Assembly (NCBI RefSeq): GCF_000331225.1
Contig: NZ_ANFY01000017.1
Coordinates: 1-64,000 of the forward strand
DNA: 64,000 nucleotides
DNA from: Sandarakinorhabdus sp. AAP62
GTDB taxonomy: Bacteria > Pseudomonadota > Alphaproteobacteria > Sphingomonadales > Sphingomonadaceae
Direction: 5' to 3'
Shown piece by piece: positions 46,724 through 54,772 of the stretch. Position 1 is the stretch's first letter. Each line of letters starts with the position of its first letter. Under the pieces are notes generated by a model. It was not told the origin of the DNA and did not search any database. It saw nothing but the letters and a program-made list of their open reading frames with translations. The position numbers were made by a program, and so were the translations under genes.

Positions 46724-47548
46724 TCAAAGTGGTTTGCCCTGCCCACCGGCCTGTTCAACGGTGAACTGCCACGCCACCCGGCCCGAACGCGCGCCGCGCC
46801 CGGCTGCCCAGGTGAGGGCGGCTGCCGGATCGAACGCCAGCCCATGGGCCTGGGCATAGGCCGCGCAGATCGCCAGATAGGTTTGCTGGTCGCAGGCGTG
46901 GAAGCCCAGGCGCAGCCCAAAGCGGTCCGCCAGTGCCAGATGATCATCGGCCGCATCGCGCGGATTGATGGCCTCGGCGTCATTTTCGGCCAGGCTGCGC
47001 GGCACCAGGTGGCGGCGGTTGCTGGTGACGATCAGGCGCACATTGTCTGGCCGCGCCTGCACCCCACCATCCAGCAGGGAACGCAGCGCATGCACTTCGG
47101 CGGCATCTGCCCCCAGCGACACATCATCAAGGAAGATCAGAAAGGCGCGGCTGGTGCCGGACAGCGCCTGGAACAGGGCGGGCAGGGTGGCCAGCGCCGG
47201 CAGCATCACCTGCACCAGTGCCAGATCATGGCCGTTGCCCAGCAGATCGGCGACCACGCTGCGCGCCAGGCTGGATTTGCCCATGCCGCGGGCGCCCCAC
47301 AGCAACACATCATGCGCGGGCAGCCGCGCGGCATGGCGGCGGCTGTTTTCCCACAGTTGCGCGGCTTGCGCCTCAACCCCGCAATAGAGGCTCAGCGGCG
47401 TGGTACGGGCCGGGGGCAGGGAGGCAAGCGCATGACCATCCCAGCCAAACCAGTGGCCATGGCCCGGATCGGCCGCCGTTGGCGGTGGCGGTGCCAGACG
47501 CTCCAGCGCGGCAGCGATGCGGGCAAGGCTTTGATCGTTGCTGTTCAT
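46724..47548 (-). CDS. DUF815 family AAA ATPase
   Basis: The 274-residue ATPase has Walker A in LLWGARGMGKSSLARSVV and Walker B in AFLIFLDDVSLG, then a sensor-like VRLIVTSNRRHLVPRS. The long tail with DRFGLRLGFHACDQQTYL and YAQAHGL is characteristic of DUF815. It is divergent from yajC with 109 bp between the starts, a common alphaproteobacterial arrangement. The ATG at 47548 is chosen as the first in-frame Met of the conserved domain. Function uncertain; a chaperone- or transport-linked ATPase role is conjecture. Confidence 0.88.
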   Translation of the reverse strand: MNSNDQSLARIAAALERLAPPPPTAADPGHGHWFGWDGHALASLPPARTTPLSLYCGVEAQAAQLWENSRRHAARLPAHDVLLWGARGMGKSSLARSVVADLLGNGHDLALVQVMLPALATLPALFQALSGTSRAFLIFLDDVSLGADAAEVHALRSLLDGGVQARPDNVRLIVTSNRRHLVPRSLAENDAEAINPRDAADDHLALADRFGLRLGFHACDQQTYLAICAAYAQAHGLAFDPAAALTWAAGRGARSGRVAWQFTVEQAGGQGKPL

Positions 47549-47657
47549 CCGCCAGCGATAGCCAAAAGCACGCCGCCAAGGAACCACCATCGGTTGCACC
47601 TGATCGCCCAAGCGGCTAGAGCCTTGCGCCAATCCATCGGCAACAACGGAAACCACG

Positions 47658-48008
47658 ATGTTTGAAACCCCGGCCTATGCGCAAGCAGCAGGCGGTGCCG
47701 CCGCCGCTGGCGGCATGGCGGCCCTGATCGGCTTTCTGCCCTATCTGGCCATCTTCGGCATTTTCTATTTCCTGATCATCCGCCCGCAGCAGCAGCGGGT
47801 GAAGCAGCACCGCGCCATGGTCGATGCCGTGAAGAAGGGTGATGATCTGATCACCGGCGGCGGCATCCTGGGCAAGGCAGTGCGGGTGACCGATACCGAA
47901 GTGGAAGTGGAAGCCGGCCCCAACGTGCGGTTTACCGTGCTGAAATCCACGCTGGCCGATGTGAAGCCGCGTGGGCTGCCGGCGGCGGCGAACGACAAGA
48001 GCGCCTGA
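47658..48008 (+). CDS. yajC: Preprotein translocase subunit YajC
   Basis: The 116-residue small membrane protein has one transmembrane helix (GFLPYLAIFGIFYFLIIRP), then QQQRVKQHRAMVDAVKKGDDLITGGGILGKAV, the diagnostic RPQQ(Q/K)R...KKGD...TGGG-G block. The N-terminal Ala/Gly stretch before the helix is lineage specific. YajC associates with SecDF at the SecYEG translocon. secD follows after 4 bp and secF after that, so this is the standard yajC-secD-secF operon. Confidence 0.94.
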   Translation: MFETPAYAQAAGGAAAAGGMAALIGFLPYLAIFGIFYFLIIRPQQQRVKQHRAMVDAVKKGDDLITGGGILGKAVRVTDTEVEVEAGPNVRFTVLKSTLADVKPRGLPAAANDKSA

Positions 48009-48012
48009 ACCC

Positions 48013-49608
48013 ATGCTGGATTTCCCCAAGTGGAAGACCTGGTCGATGTGGGCCACGGTGGTGCTGTGCCTGTTGCTGGCGCTGCCCAACGCGCTGGAAC
48101 CGTCGCAGCTTGCGATGATCCCCGATGGCCTGCCCAAATCGCAGCTGCCGCTGGGCCTCGATCTGCGTGGCGGCTCGCACCTGATGCTGGAAGCCACCCC
48201 GCAGGATGTGGAAAAGGCCAAGCTGGAAACGCTGGAAGACACGGTGCGCGGCGAATTGCGCGCCGCCGACGGCGGGGCGATTGCCGCCACCGATCTGTCG
48301 CTGAATGGCGGCCGGCTCAGCTTCACCGTCGCTGATGCCACCCGCCTTGATCAGGCCATTGCGATCCTCAACAAGGCGACCGCGCCACTGGGCGTGGGCA
48401 CCAGCCGCGAAGTCGAGATCAGTCGGAGCAGTCTGCCCGGCCAGGTGATCGTGACGCCGACCAGCGCCGGCATTGCCGCTGCCATCGATGGCGCCATGGC
48501 GCAGGCCGTGGAAGTGATCCGCAAGCGCATCGACGAACTGGGCACCCGCGAACCCACCATCGTGCGTCAGGGCAAGACCCGCATCGTCGTGCAGGTGCCC
48601 GGCCTGCAGGACCCGGAAGCGCTGAAGCAGTTGCTCGGCAAGACCGCCAAGCTGGAATTCAAGCTGGTCGATACCGCTGCCGATGCGGAAGAGGTGGCGC
48701 AGGGCCGTGCCCCGCCCGGCAGCCAGATATTGCCGTCGCAGGAAGGTGGCCAGGTCGTGGTCAAGCGCCGCGCCATCATCACCGGTGACCAGCTGGTGGA
48801 CAGCCAGGTGACCACCGATCAGAACGGGGCGCCGGCGGTCTCCTTCCGCTTTGATTCCACCGGCGGCCGGCGTTTTGCCCAGGCCACGACGGAGAATGTC
48901 GGCAAGCCGTTCGCCATCCTTCTGGATGGCATGGTGATTTCCGCGCCCAACATCAACGAGCCCATATTGGGCGGCAGCGGCATCATCCAGGGCAATTACA
49001 CGGTGCAGACCGCCAATGATCTCGCCATCCTGCTGCGCTCCGGCAAATTGCCGGTGGAGCTGAAGGTGGTGGAGGAACGCACTGTCGGCCCCGATCTGGG
49101 CGCGGATTCGATCAAGGCCGGCATCATCGCCTCGATCGTGTCCGTGCTGGCTGTCGCCCTGCTGATGATCATGACTTATGGCCGCTTTGGCGTCTATTCG
49201 GTGATCGCGCTCACCATCAACGTGCTGATGATCCTGGGCATCATGTCGGCCGCCGGCTTCACGCTCACCCTGCCGGGCATTGCCGGCATGGTGCTGACCA
49301 TTGGGGCGGCGGTGGATGCCAACGTGCTGATCAACGAGCGTATCCGCGAGGAACAGCGCAAGGGCAGGGGCGTCGTCACCAGCGTGGAGACCGGCTTCAA
49401 GGAAGCCAGCCGCACCATCTGGGATGCGAACAGCCTCAACATCATCGTCGCCATCATCATGTTCCTGTTCGGCTCCGGCCCGATCAAGGGCTTTGCCGTG
49501 GTGCTGTCGATCGGCATCGCCACGTCGGTGTTCACCGCGGTGACCATCGTGCGCTGGATGGTGGCGCGCTGGCTGACCAGCGCCCGCCCTGCGACCCTGA
49601 GCATCTGA
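48013..49608 (+). CDS. secD: Protein translocase subunit SecD
   Basis: The 531-residue inner membrane protein of the RND family uses the proton motive force to help export proteins after SecA. It has a first helix (WATVVLCLLLALPNAL) and a large periplasmic part starting QLPLGLDLRGGSHLMLE. Further motifs include IDELGTREPTIVRQGKTRIVVQVPG and a C-terminal block of five helices with GADSIKAGIIASIVS, then AVDANVLINERIREE and GFKEASRTIWDANSLNIIVAIIMF. The ATG at 48013 lies 4 bp past yajC. Confidence 0.95.
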   Translation: MLDFPKWKTWSMWATVVLCLLLALPNALEPSQLAMIPDGLPKSQLPLGLDLRGGSHLMLEATPQDVEKAKLETLEDTVRGELRAADGGAIAATDLSLNGGRLSFTVADATRLDQAIAILNKATAPLGVGTSREVEISRSSLPGQVIVTPTSAGIAAAIDGAMAQAVEVIRKRIDELGTREPTIVRQGKTRIVVQVPGLQDPEALKQLLGKTAKLEFKLVDTAADAEEVAQGRAPPGSQILPSQEGGQVVVKRRAIITGDQLVDSQVTTDQNGAPAVSFRFDSTGGRRFAQATTENVGKPFAILLDGMVISAPNINEPILGGSGIIQGNYTVQTANDLAILLRSGKLPVELKVVEERTVGPDLGADSIKAGIIASIVSVLAVALLMIMTYGRFGVYSVIALTINVLMILGIMSAAGFTLTLPGIAGMVLTIGAAVDANVLINERIREEQRKGRGVVTSVETGFKEASRTIWDANSLNIIVAIIMFLFGSGPIKGFAVVLSIGIATSVFTAVTIVRWMVARWLTSARPATLSI

Positions 49609-49618
49609 GGACCAATCG

Positions 49619-50566
49619 ATGCCGCTGAAACTTGTTCCCGACAATACCAACATCGGGTTCGTCAAACTCCGCTTCATCGCCTTTGCGCTCACCCTGGCGC
49701 TCACCATTGGAGCTGCCGGCCTGCTGGCCGTGCGCGGGCTGAACCTGGGTGTCGATTTCGTCGGCGGCCTCACCATGCAGGTCGAATTTGCCGAACCGCC
49801 GGCGCTCGACACGCTGCGCGCCCGGGTTGACCGGGTGGGCGTGGGCGATTCCAACCTGCAGGAATTCGGCAACGACAGGACCATCCTGATCCGCCTGCCG
49901 CTGCCCGAGGGCGAAGAAGGCGCCGTTCAGCGTGTTGTCTCCAAGGTCCGCACCGCACTGGAGGCCGATTACAAGGGTGTCAAATTCTCGCGCGTCGAAA
50001 GCGTATCGGGCAAGGTGTCAAACGAGCTGATCAAGGACGGGCTGTGGGCGGTGGGCCTGTCGATGCTGTTCGTCGCGCTGTTCACCTGGTTCCGCTTCGA
50101 ATGGTATTTCGGCGTCTCCACCGTGGTGGCACTGGTGCATGACGTGGTGGTGACACTGGGTTTCTTCGCGCTGACCCGGCTGGAATTCGATCTCAACATC
50201 GTCGCCGCCGTGCTCACCATCATCGGCTATTCGCTGAACGACAAGGTGGTGATCGACGACCGTATCCGCGAGAATCTGCGCAAATATCGCCAGATGGACA
50301 TCAAGGGCATCATCGATCTTTCGGTCAACGAAACCCTGCCGCGCACGGTGATGACCTCGGTGACGCTTCTGGCCGCGCTGGTCGCGCTGCTGTTCCTGGG
50401 GCCGGAGGTGATCTTCGGTTTCACCGCGGCGATGGTGCTCGGCATCGTGGTCGGCACCTATTCGTCGATCTTCGTGTCCTCGTCGCTGCTGATCTCGCTG
50501 GGCGTGAAGCAGCGTGCCGCCGGCACCGAGGATGCCCGGGCCAAGGGCGCCGAGCGCATCGGTTAG
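49619..50566 (+). CDS. secF: Protein translocase subunit SecF
   Basis: The 315-residue RND-family partner of SecD has a first helix (FALTLALTIGAAGLLAVRGLNLGVDFVGGLTMQVEF), a small periplasmic domain and a five-helix C-terminal part. The latter includes the ALVHDVVVTLGFFALTRLEFDLNIVAAVLTIIGYSLNDKVVIDDRIRENLRKY motif region that marks SecF, shown here in pieces. It ends before a strong terminator at 50581-50616. The gap from secD is 10 bp. Confidence 0.95.
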   Translation: MPLKLVPDNTNIGFVKLRFIAFALTLALTIGAAGLLAVRGLNLGVDFVGGLTMQVEFAEPPALDTLRARVDRVGVGDSNLQEFGNDRTILIRLPLPEGEEGAVQRVVSKVRTALEADYKGVKFSRVESVSGKVSNELIKDGLWAVGLSMLFVALFTWFRFEWYFGVSTVVALVHDVVVTLGFFALTRLEFDLNIVAAVLTIIGYSLNDKVVIDDRIRENLRKYRQMDIKGIIDLSVNETLPRTVMTSVTLLAALVALLFLGPEVIFGFTAAMVLGIVVGTYSSIFVSSSLLISLGVKQRAAGTEDARAKGAERIG

Positions 50567-50578
50567 CGCCGCACAAAA

Positions 50579-50624
50579 GCAAGGGCCGGCGCTCCCCATC
50601 GGGAGCGCCGGCCCTTTGTTGTTT
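50579..50624. terminator. Bidirectional terminator between secF and the small minus-strand ORF
   Basis: A 16-bp perfect stem (50581-50596 with 50601-50616, loop CATC) lies 14 bp past the secF stop. The plus strand continues with TTGTTGTTT. The minus strand continues with GCTTTTGTG, so it can end transcripts from both sides. Confidence 0.88.
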
Positions 50625-50636
50625 CTGCTGGCCCGT

Positions 50637-50750
50637 TCAGATCGGTGCGCCGCACGGCCCGAAAGCCATGCACCATTGGCTGAGCGTACCCAGAACCAAG
50701 GCGCCCGCCAACCAGAGCGCGCGGGTTCGCGTGTTGAGTTCCACCTGCAT
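50637..50750 (-). CDS. Small 37-residue membrane protein (too short for usual calling)
   Basis: The frame from the ATG at 50750 to the TGA at 50637-50639 gives a 37-residue peptide, MQVELNTRTRALWLAGALVL followed by GTLSQWCMAFGPCGAPI. It has a positively charged lead, one hydrophobic segment of about 18 residues, and Cys/Trp near the end. Upstream lies GGAG at a good distance, and the start is only 5 bp after the stop of the nitronate monooxygenase-like gene, on the same strand. The frame ends just before the bidirectional terminator. The frame, ribosome site and position support a real gene; the function is unknown. Confidence 0.5.
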   Translation of the reverse strand: MQVELNTRTRALWLAGALVLGTLSQWCMAFGPCGAPI

Positions 50751-50755
50751 CAATC

Positions 50756-51718
50756 TCACTCCGCAGCGACAGCCACCGGGGCAAGGCCGATCCGGGCCCT
50801 GGCGGCTTCATATTCGCTGACCAGCTTGGCGACAAATTCACCCGCCGACAATACGGACTTTACCGCGCCAATGCCCTGGCCGCAGCCCCAGATATCCTTC
50901 CAGGCCTTGGCTTCGGTGTTGCCGCCGCTGCCGAAGTTCATCGCCGAAGGATCACTGGTCGGCAGATTATCGGGGTCCATGCCAGCCTTGACGATGGACG
51001 GGCGCAGATAATTGCCGTGCACGCCGGTGAACAGGTTGGAATAGACGATGTCGGACGACGCGCTCTGCGTGATCATGTCCTTGTAATCCTGCACCGCGCG
51101 CGCTTCCTTGGTGGCGATGAAGGCGCTGCCGATATAGCCGAAATCGGCGCCCATCGCCTGCGCGGCCAGCACCGCATCACCGGTGGCGATCGAACCGGAC
51201 AGCGCCAGCGGGCCATCGAACCATTCACGGATTTCCTGGATCAGCGCAAACGGGCTGGTGGTGCCGGCATGGCCGCCGGCGCCGGCAGCAACGGCGATCA
51301 GGCCATCGGCGCCCTTTTCCACCGCCTTCCTGGCAAACTTGTTGTTGATGATGTCGTGCATGACGATGCCGCCATAGCTGTGAATGGCCTCGTTCACGTC
51401 TTCGCGGGCGCCCAGCGAAGTGATGATCATCGGCACCTTGTATTTCACGCACAGCGCCAGATCGTCCATCAAACGGTCGTTGGATTTGTGGACGATCAGG
51501 TTGACGGCATAGGGCGCATCATTGGGGCCAAGTTCGGTCGACAGGCGCTGCAGCCATTCCTCGAACTGAGCCAGCGGCCGGGCGTTGAGGCTGGGGAAGC
51601 TGCCGATGATGCCGGCGCGGCACTGCGCCATGACCAGTTCCGGCCCGGAAATGATGAACAGCGGCGAACCGATCACCGGGATCGACAGACGGCCAGCGAA
51701 GGCAGCGGGCATGGACAT
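50756..51718 (-). CDS. Nitronate monooxygenase-like FMN enzyme (2-nitropropane dioxygenase family)
   Basis: The 320-residue TIM-barrel flavoprotein has PVIGSPLFIISGPELVMAQCRAGIIGSFPS, then VNLIVHKSNDRLMDDL, VPMIITSLGA, the FMN-site AVAAGAGGHAGTTSPFALIQEIREWFDGPLALSGSIATG, and GADFGYIGSAFIATKEA. The AGAGGHAG block with the active-site His is characteristic of nitronate monooxygenase and FabK-like enzymes. It oxidises propionate-3-nitronate or other nitronates, but close relatives have other roles. The ATG at 51718 follows GGGGAG. It lies 31 bp downstream of the asparaginase-like gene. Confidence 0.85.
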   Translation of the reverse strand: MSMPAAFAGRLSIPVIGSPLFIISGPELVMAQCRAGIIGSFPSLNARPLAQFEEWLQRLSTELGPNDAPYAVNLIVHKSNDRLMDDLALCVKYKVPMIITSLGAREDVNEAIHSYGGIVMHDIINNKFARKAVEKGADGLIAVAAGAGGHAGTTSPFALIQEIREWFDGPLALSGSIATGDAVLAAQAMGADFGYIGSAFIATKEARAVQDYKDMITQSASSDIVYSNLFTGVHGNYLRPSIVKAGMDPDNLPTSDPSAMNFGSGGNTEAKAWKDIWGCGQGIGAVKSVLSAGEFVAKLVSEYEAARARIGLAPVAVAAE

Positions 51719-51749
51719 GGATATTCTCCCCAAGGACAGGAGACGAGGT

Positions 51750-52688
51750 TTAGCCTTCGCTGCCCCAGATTGCCACCTCATCCTCGTCGCAGGCTGTGGC
51801 GCGGCCGCGGAACATGCCGGGCGTTGAAAATACCCAGCCCGGCATGCCATCCCTGCCGATGAAGATGATGCCGCCGGTGCCGCCCAGCATGTTCACATCG
51901 GCCAGGGCGCGCTCCGCTGCCTGCGCCGCCGACAGGCCGGCCAGACGCACCAGCGCACCCATTTCATGGCCGACGCCGGCCCGGATGAAGGCCTCGCCGG
52001 ATCCAGTGCAGGACAGGGCCACGCTGCGATCATCGGCCAGCGTGCCCGCCCCGATCAACGGCGAATCGCCAATGCGGCCCCAGCGCTTGCCGGTGAGCCC
52101 GCCTGTCGATGTCGCGGCGGCCAGATGGCCCTGCGCATCGCGGGCGACCGCGCCGACCGTGCCATATTTCAGATCAGCATCGAACATATTCTCGCCCCGC
52201 GCCGCCGCGGCCTTCATCATCTGCAGCGCCTGCCAGCGGCTTTCGACGCGAAACCAGCCGGGCTCGACCTGCTCCAGCCCCTGTTCCAGCGCAAAGACAT
52301 CGGCCCCGTCGCGGGCGAGCAGCACGTGGGCGCTTTTCTGCATCACGGCGCGGGCCAGTTGCACCGGGTTTCGCGTGCGGGTGACGCCCGCCACCGCGCC
52401 GGCCTTGCGGGTTGTGCCGTCCATCACGGCAGCATCCAGTTCGGTGCGGCCTTCGGCGGTGAACACGGCGCCGCGACCGGCATTGAACAACGGGTGATCT
52501 TCCAGGATGCGCACCGCGGCAACCACGGCATCCACCGCGCTGCCGCCGGCGCCCAGCACGGACTTGCCGGCCGCCAGGGCATCAGACAACCCGGCGCGGC
52601 ATTCGGCTTCGGGCCCCGGCAGTGTCTCAGGCGATAGCTGCCCGCACCCGCCGTGGACGACCAACGACCAGGCGGGGGAATTGTTCAT
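51750..52688 (-). CDS. iaaA: Isoaspartyl peptidase/L-asparaginase (Ntn hydrolase, type 2)
   Basis: The 312-residue precursor is expected to self-cleave before Thr177 in LKYGTVGAVA, which becomes the nucleophile. The usual motif is HDTVG-A; here Tyr-Gly precede the Thr. Further family features are SLVVHGGCG near the start, GAGGSAVDAVVAAV, GRGAVFTAEGRTELDAAVMDG, and GDSPLIGAGTLADD of the beta subunit. It hydrolyses beta-aspartyl peptides and asparagine. The ATG lies only 17 bp beyond the encoded CCA end of the tRNA-Met gene, and no strong ribosome site is visible, so its mRNA may start from the tRNA promoter. Confidence 0.9.
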   Translation of the reverse strand: MNNSPAWSLVVHGGCGQLSPETLPGPEAECRAGLSDALAAGKSVLGAGGSAVDAVVAAVRILEDHPLFNAGRGAVFTAEGRTELDAAVMDGTTRKAGAVAGVTRTRNPVQLARAVMQKSAHVLLARDGADVFALEQGLEQVEPGWFRVESRWQALQMMKAAAARGENMFDADLKYGTVGAVARDAQGHLAAATSTGGLTGKRWGRIGDSPLIGAGTLADDRSVALSCTGSGEAFIRAGVGHEMGALVRLAGLSAAQAAERALADVNMLGGTGGIIFIGRDGMPGWVFSTPGMFRGRATACDEDEVAIWGSEG

Positions 52689-52705
52689 CGCGGATCCGAA
52701 AGGGA

Positions 52706-52782
52706 TGGTAGCAGCGGGCAGATTTGAACTGCCGACCTCCGGGTTATGAATCCGGCGCTCTCACCAACTGAGCTACGCTGCC
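52706..52782 (-). tRNA. tRNA-Met (anticodon CAT), CCA encoded
   Basis: The 77-base minus-strand gene folds into a full cloverleaf. The acceptor is GGCAGCG paired with CGCTGCT (one G-T pair), with D-stem GCTC/GAGC, anticodon loop TTCATAA, T-arm GGCAG-TTCAAAT-CTGCC, discriminator A, and CCA encoded at the 3' end. The anticodon stem is CCGGA/CCCGG, leaving an A-C mismatch at the pair closing the loop (positions 31/39), where relatives usually pair. The CAT anticodon could be elongator Met or, with lysidine, Ile2. The lack of three consecutive G-C pairs in the stem argues against the initiator. Confidence 0.92.
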
Positions 52783-52802
52783 ACAGGCGTTTGGGAGGCG
52801 CT

Positions 52803-52831
52803 GCTATAGTGGCGGCGTCCCTGTGGGTCAA
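52803..52831 (-). promoter_or_regulatory. Strong promoter for tRNA-Met
   Basis: On the minus strand TTGACC (52831-52826) and TATAGC (52808-52803) are separated by exactly 17 bp, a near-consensus housekeeping promoter. Transcription would start about 14 bases before the tRNA 5' end at 52782. It sits in the 56-bp gap after the DUF481 gene, which ends at 52839, and may also drive the asparaginase-like gene downstream. Confidence 0.8.
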
Positions 52832-52838
52832 CCGGGTT

Positions 52839-53723
52839 TCAGAAGTTGTAGACGAGGGTGGCGCGCGTGACGGTATCGGTGTTTTCGCGGCCCGGCGGCG
52901 GGTTGCTTTCGTTGTTCACCTGGAACGACATGCGCGCCGAAAGCCGGCCGTTCAACCGCGCCGTCAACTGCGAAAGCGACAGCAGCGAACTGTTGCGCTG
53001 ATCGCTGTAATAGGTCGCGGTTTCGGTGAAGATCAGCGCCGGCGCGATCACCCATTTGCCATTCAGCGCGGCGCGCAGCGCCAGCTCGGACTGGCTGGTG
53101 CCATTGGTGAACTGCGTCTGCCGCAGGGCCGGTCCGCCATCGACGGCGATGGTCAGGCGCTGGCCATCAACAAGCCGATAACCCAGGCCCAGCGCCTCGG
53201 TGAAGCGGCTGGTGAAGCCGGTGAAGCGATCCCGCTCGAAGCTCAACGCCAGCACGGCAAAGCCGCGCGGCGTGAATTTCCAATTGCCTTCATAACCGGC
53301 GAAATAGCGTTCGCGCGAGGTGACGCCCTGATCCTCCTGGTAATCGACGATCCCGCGAAAGCCGTGTTTCCAGTGCCTTGTTTCCTTGGTGAGGTTCACC
53401 CCCACCGCCAGCCCGCGGTTTTCGGTGTTGCCGCTGGAAATGAAGCCGCCCAGTTCGCCGTTGCCGGTCCAGCCATCAAGCGCGCCCTGGCTGGCCAAAC
53501 GTTCCTCGCGGGCCTTCGCCGCCGCCGCGTTGATCTCGGCCACGCGGGCATCGATCTCGGATATGCTGGCCGGATTGGTCCGCCGCGCGATCTCGGCCAC
53601 CACCTTCAATTGATCGGGATTGCCGGCTGCGGCCTCGATCATGGCGGCCACCGGCGGCGGGATCGGATCGGCCAGGGCCGGGGTGGCAATCAGGGCGATG
53701 AGGGCGAAAGCGGCGCGGGTCAT
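52839..53723 (-). CDS. DUF481 outer membrane protein
   Basis: The 294-residue protein has a signal peptide ending ATPALAD and a helical coiled stretch (residues about 40-75, RTNPASISEIDARVAEINAA). A beta-barrel-like part follows, with alternating strands such as WTGNGELGGFISSGNTENRGLAVGVNLT and YFAGYEGNWKFTPRGFAVLALSFERD, ending TRATLVYNF with the terminal aromatic. DUF481 proteins are acid-inducible or salt-responsive outer membrane proteins of unknown transport role. The gene faces the 2OG oxygenase gene across a 98-bp gap and ends 57 bp before the tRNA-Met gene. Confidence 0.85.
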   Translation of the reverse strand: MTRAAFALIALIATPALADPIPPPVAAMIEAAAGNPDQLKVVAEIARRTNPASISEIDARVAEINAAAAKAREERLASQGALDGWTGNGELGGFISSGNTENRGLAVGVNLTKETRHWKHGFRGIVDYQEDQGVTSRERYFAGYEGNWKFTPRGFAVLALSFERDRFTGFTSRFTEALGLGYRLVDGQRLTIAVDGGPALRQTQFTNGTSQSELALRAALNGKWVIAPALIFTETATYYSDQRNSSLLSLSQLTARLNGRLSARMSFQVNNESNPPPGRENTDTVTRATLVYNF

Positions 53724-53821
53724 GCCCCTGTTTCTGGCGGCTTGGGATGCTGTTGGTCAACCGCCAGCATCCGTATTCATGGGGACTGGCAGGCCGCCCA
53801 AATTCGAGGCAAAGGGCGGGC

Positions 53822-54748
53822 ATGACCTTGTCTGCCGACATCACGCCGATTCCCCTGTCTCTGGTGCAGAGCGACCTGGCCGCCGCCGCGGCTGGCTTTG
53901 GCGACGCCTTTGCCCGCACCGGCTTTGCGGTCGTCTCCGATCATGGGATTGATCAGGGCCTGATCGACAGGGCCAACGCCGCAACCAAGGCGTTCTTTGC
54001 GCTGCCAGACGATGTGAAACGCCGCTATGTCGTGCCCGGCGGTGGCGGCCAGCGCGGGCTGACTCCGTTTGGCGTCGAAGCCGCCAAGGGCCACGCCAAG
54101 GCCGATCTGAAGGAATTCTGGCACGTCGGCCGCGAACTGCCGCCGGGCCATCTCTATGCCGATGTGATGCCGGCCAATCTGTGGCCAAGCGAGATCCCCG
54201 ATTTCCACGAAGCCGTGTGGGCGCTGTTCGACGCGCTGGACAAGACCGGCGCCACCCTGCTGCGCGCCATTGCCGTGCACCTGGGGCTGGACGCTGATTT
54301 CTTCGCCGATCCGGTGCGCGACGGGAATTCGATCCTGCGCCTGCTGCACTATCCGCCGGTGCCGCCGGAAACGGCCGGGGCCATCCGGGCTGGCGCGCAC
54401 GAGGATATCAATGTCATCACCCTGCTGCTGGGTGCCGAGGAAGCCGGGCTGCAACTGCTCGACAAGAATGGCGAATGGCGCTTCATCGATGCGCCGGCCG
54501 GCAGCCTGGTGTGCAACGTGGGCGACATGCTGCAACGATTGACCGGGCATCGCCTGCCATCGACCACGCACCGTGTCGTCAATCCGGCGCCGGAACGGAT
54601 GGGGGTGGCGCGTTATTCGACGCCGTTCTTCCTGCATTTCCGCCCGGATTATCTGATCACCGCGCTGCCCGGCGGGCCGATGGAAGAACCGCCGATCACT
54701 GCGAACGATTATCTGATGGAACGGCTGCGCGATATCAAATTGCTGTAA
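53822..54748 (+). CDS. Isopenicillin N synthase-like 2OG/Fe(II) oxygenase
   Basis: The 308-residue member of the IPNS/ACC oxidase-like family has an N-terminal FARTGFAVVSDHGIDQGLIDRA. The iron triad is visible: His193 and Asp195 in AGAHEDINVITLLLG, and His250 in STTHRVVNP. The 2-oxoglutarate-binding Arg-x-Ser is ARYSTPFF (Arg264). The substrate is unknown; relatives act on small molecules in secondary metabolism or in ethylene or flavonoid biosynthesis. The ATG at 53822 opens MTLSADITPIPLSLV; frames upstream are not plausible. It is followed after 24 bp by the alkaline phosphatase gene on the same strand. Confidence 0.88.
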   Translation: MTLSADITPIPLSLVQSDLAAAAAGFGDAFARTGFAVVSDHGIDQGLIDRANAATKAFFALPDDVKRRYVVPGGGGQRGLTPFGVEAAKGHAKADLKEFWHVGRELPPGHLYADVMPANLWPSEIPDFHEAVWALFDALDKTGATLLRAIAVHLGLDADFFADPVRDGNSILRLLHYPPVPPETAGAIRAGAHEDINVITLLLGAEEAGLQLLDKNGEWRFIDAPAGSLVCNVGDMLQRLTGHRLPSTTHRVVNPAPERMGVARYSTPFFLHFRPDYLITALPGGPMEEPPITANDYLMERLRDIKLL

Positions 54749-54772
54749 CATCAGCTGGGCAGGGGGAATGAC

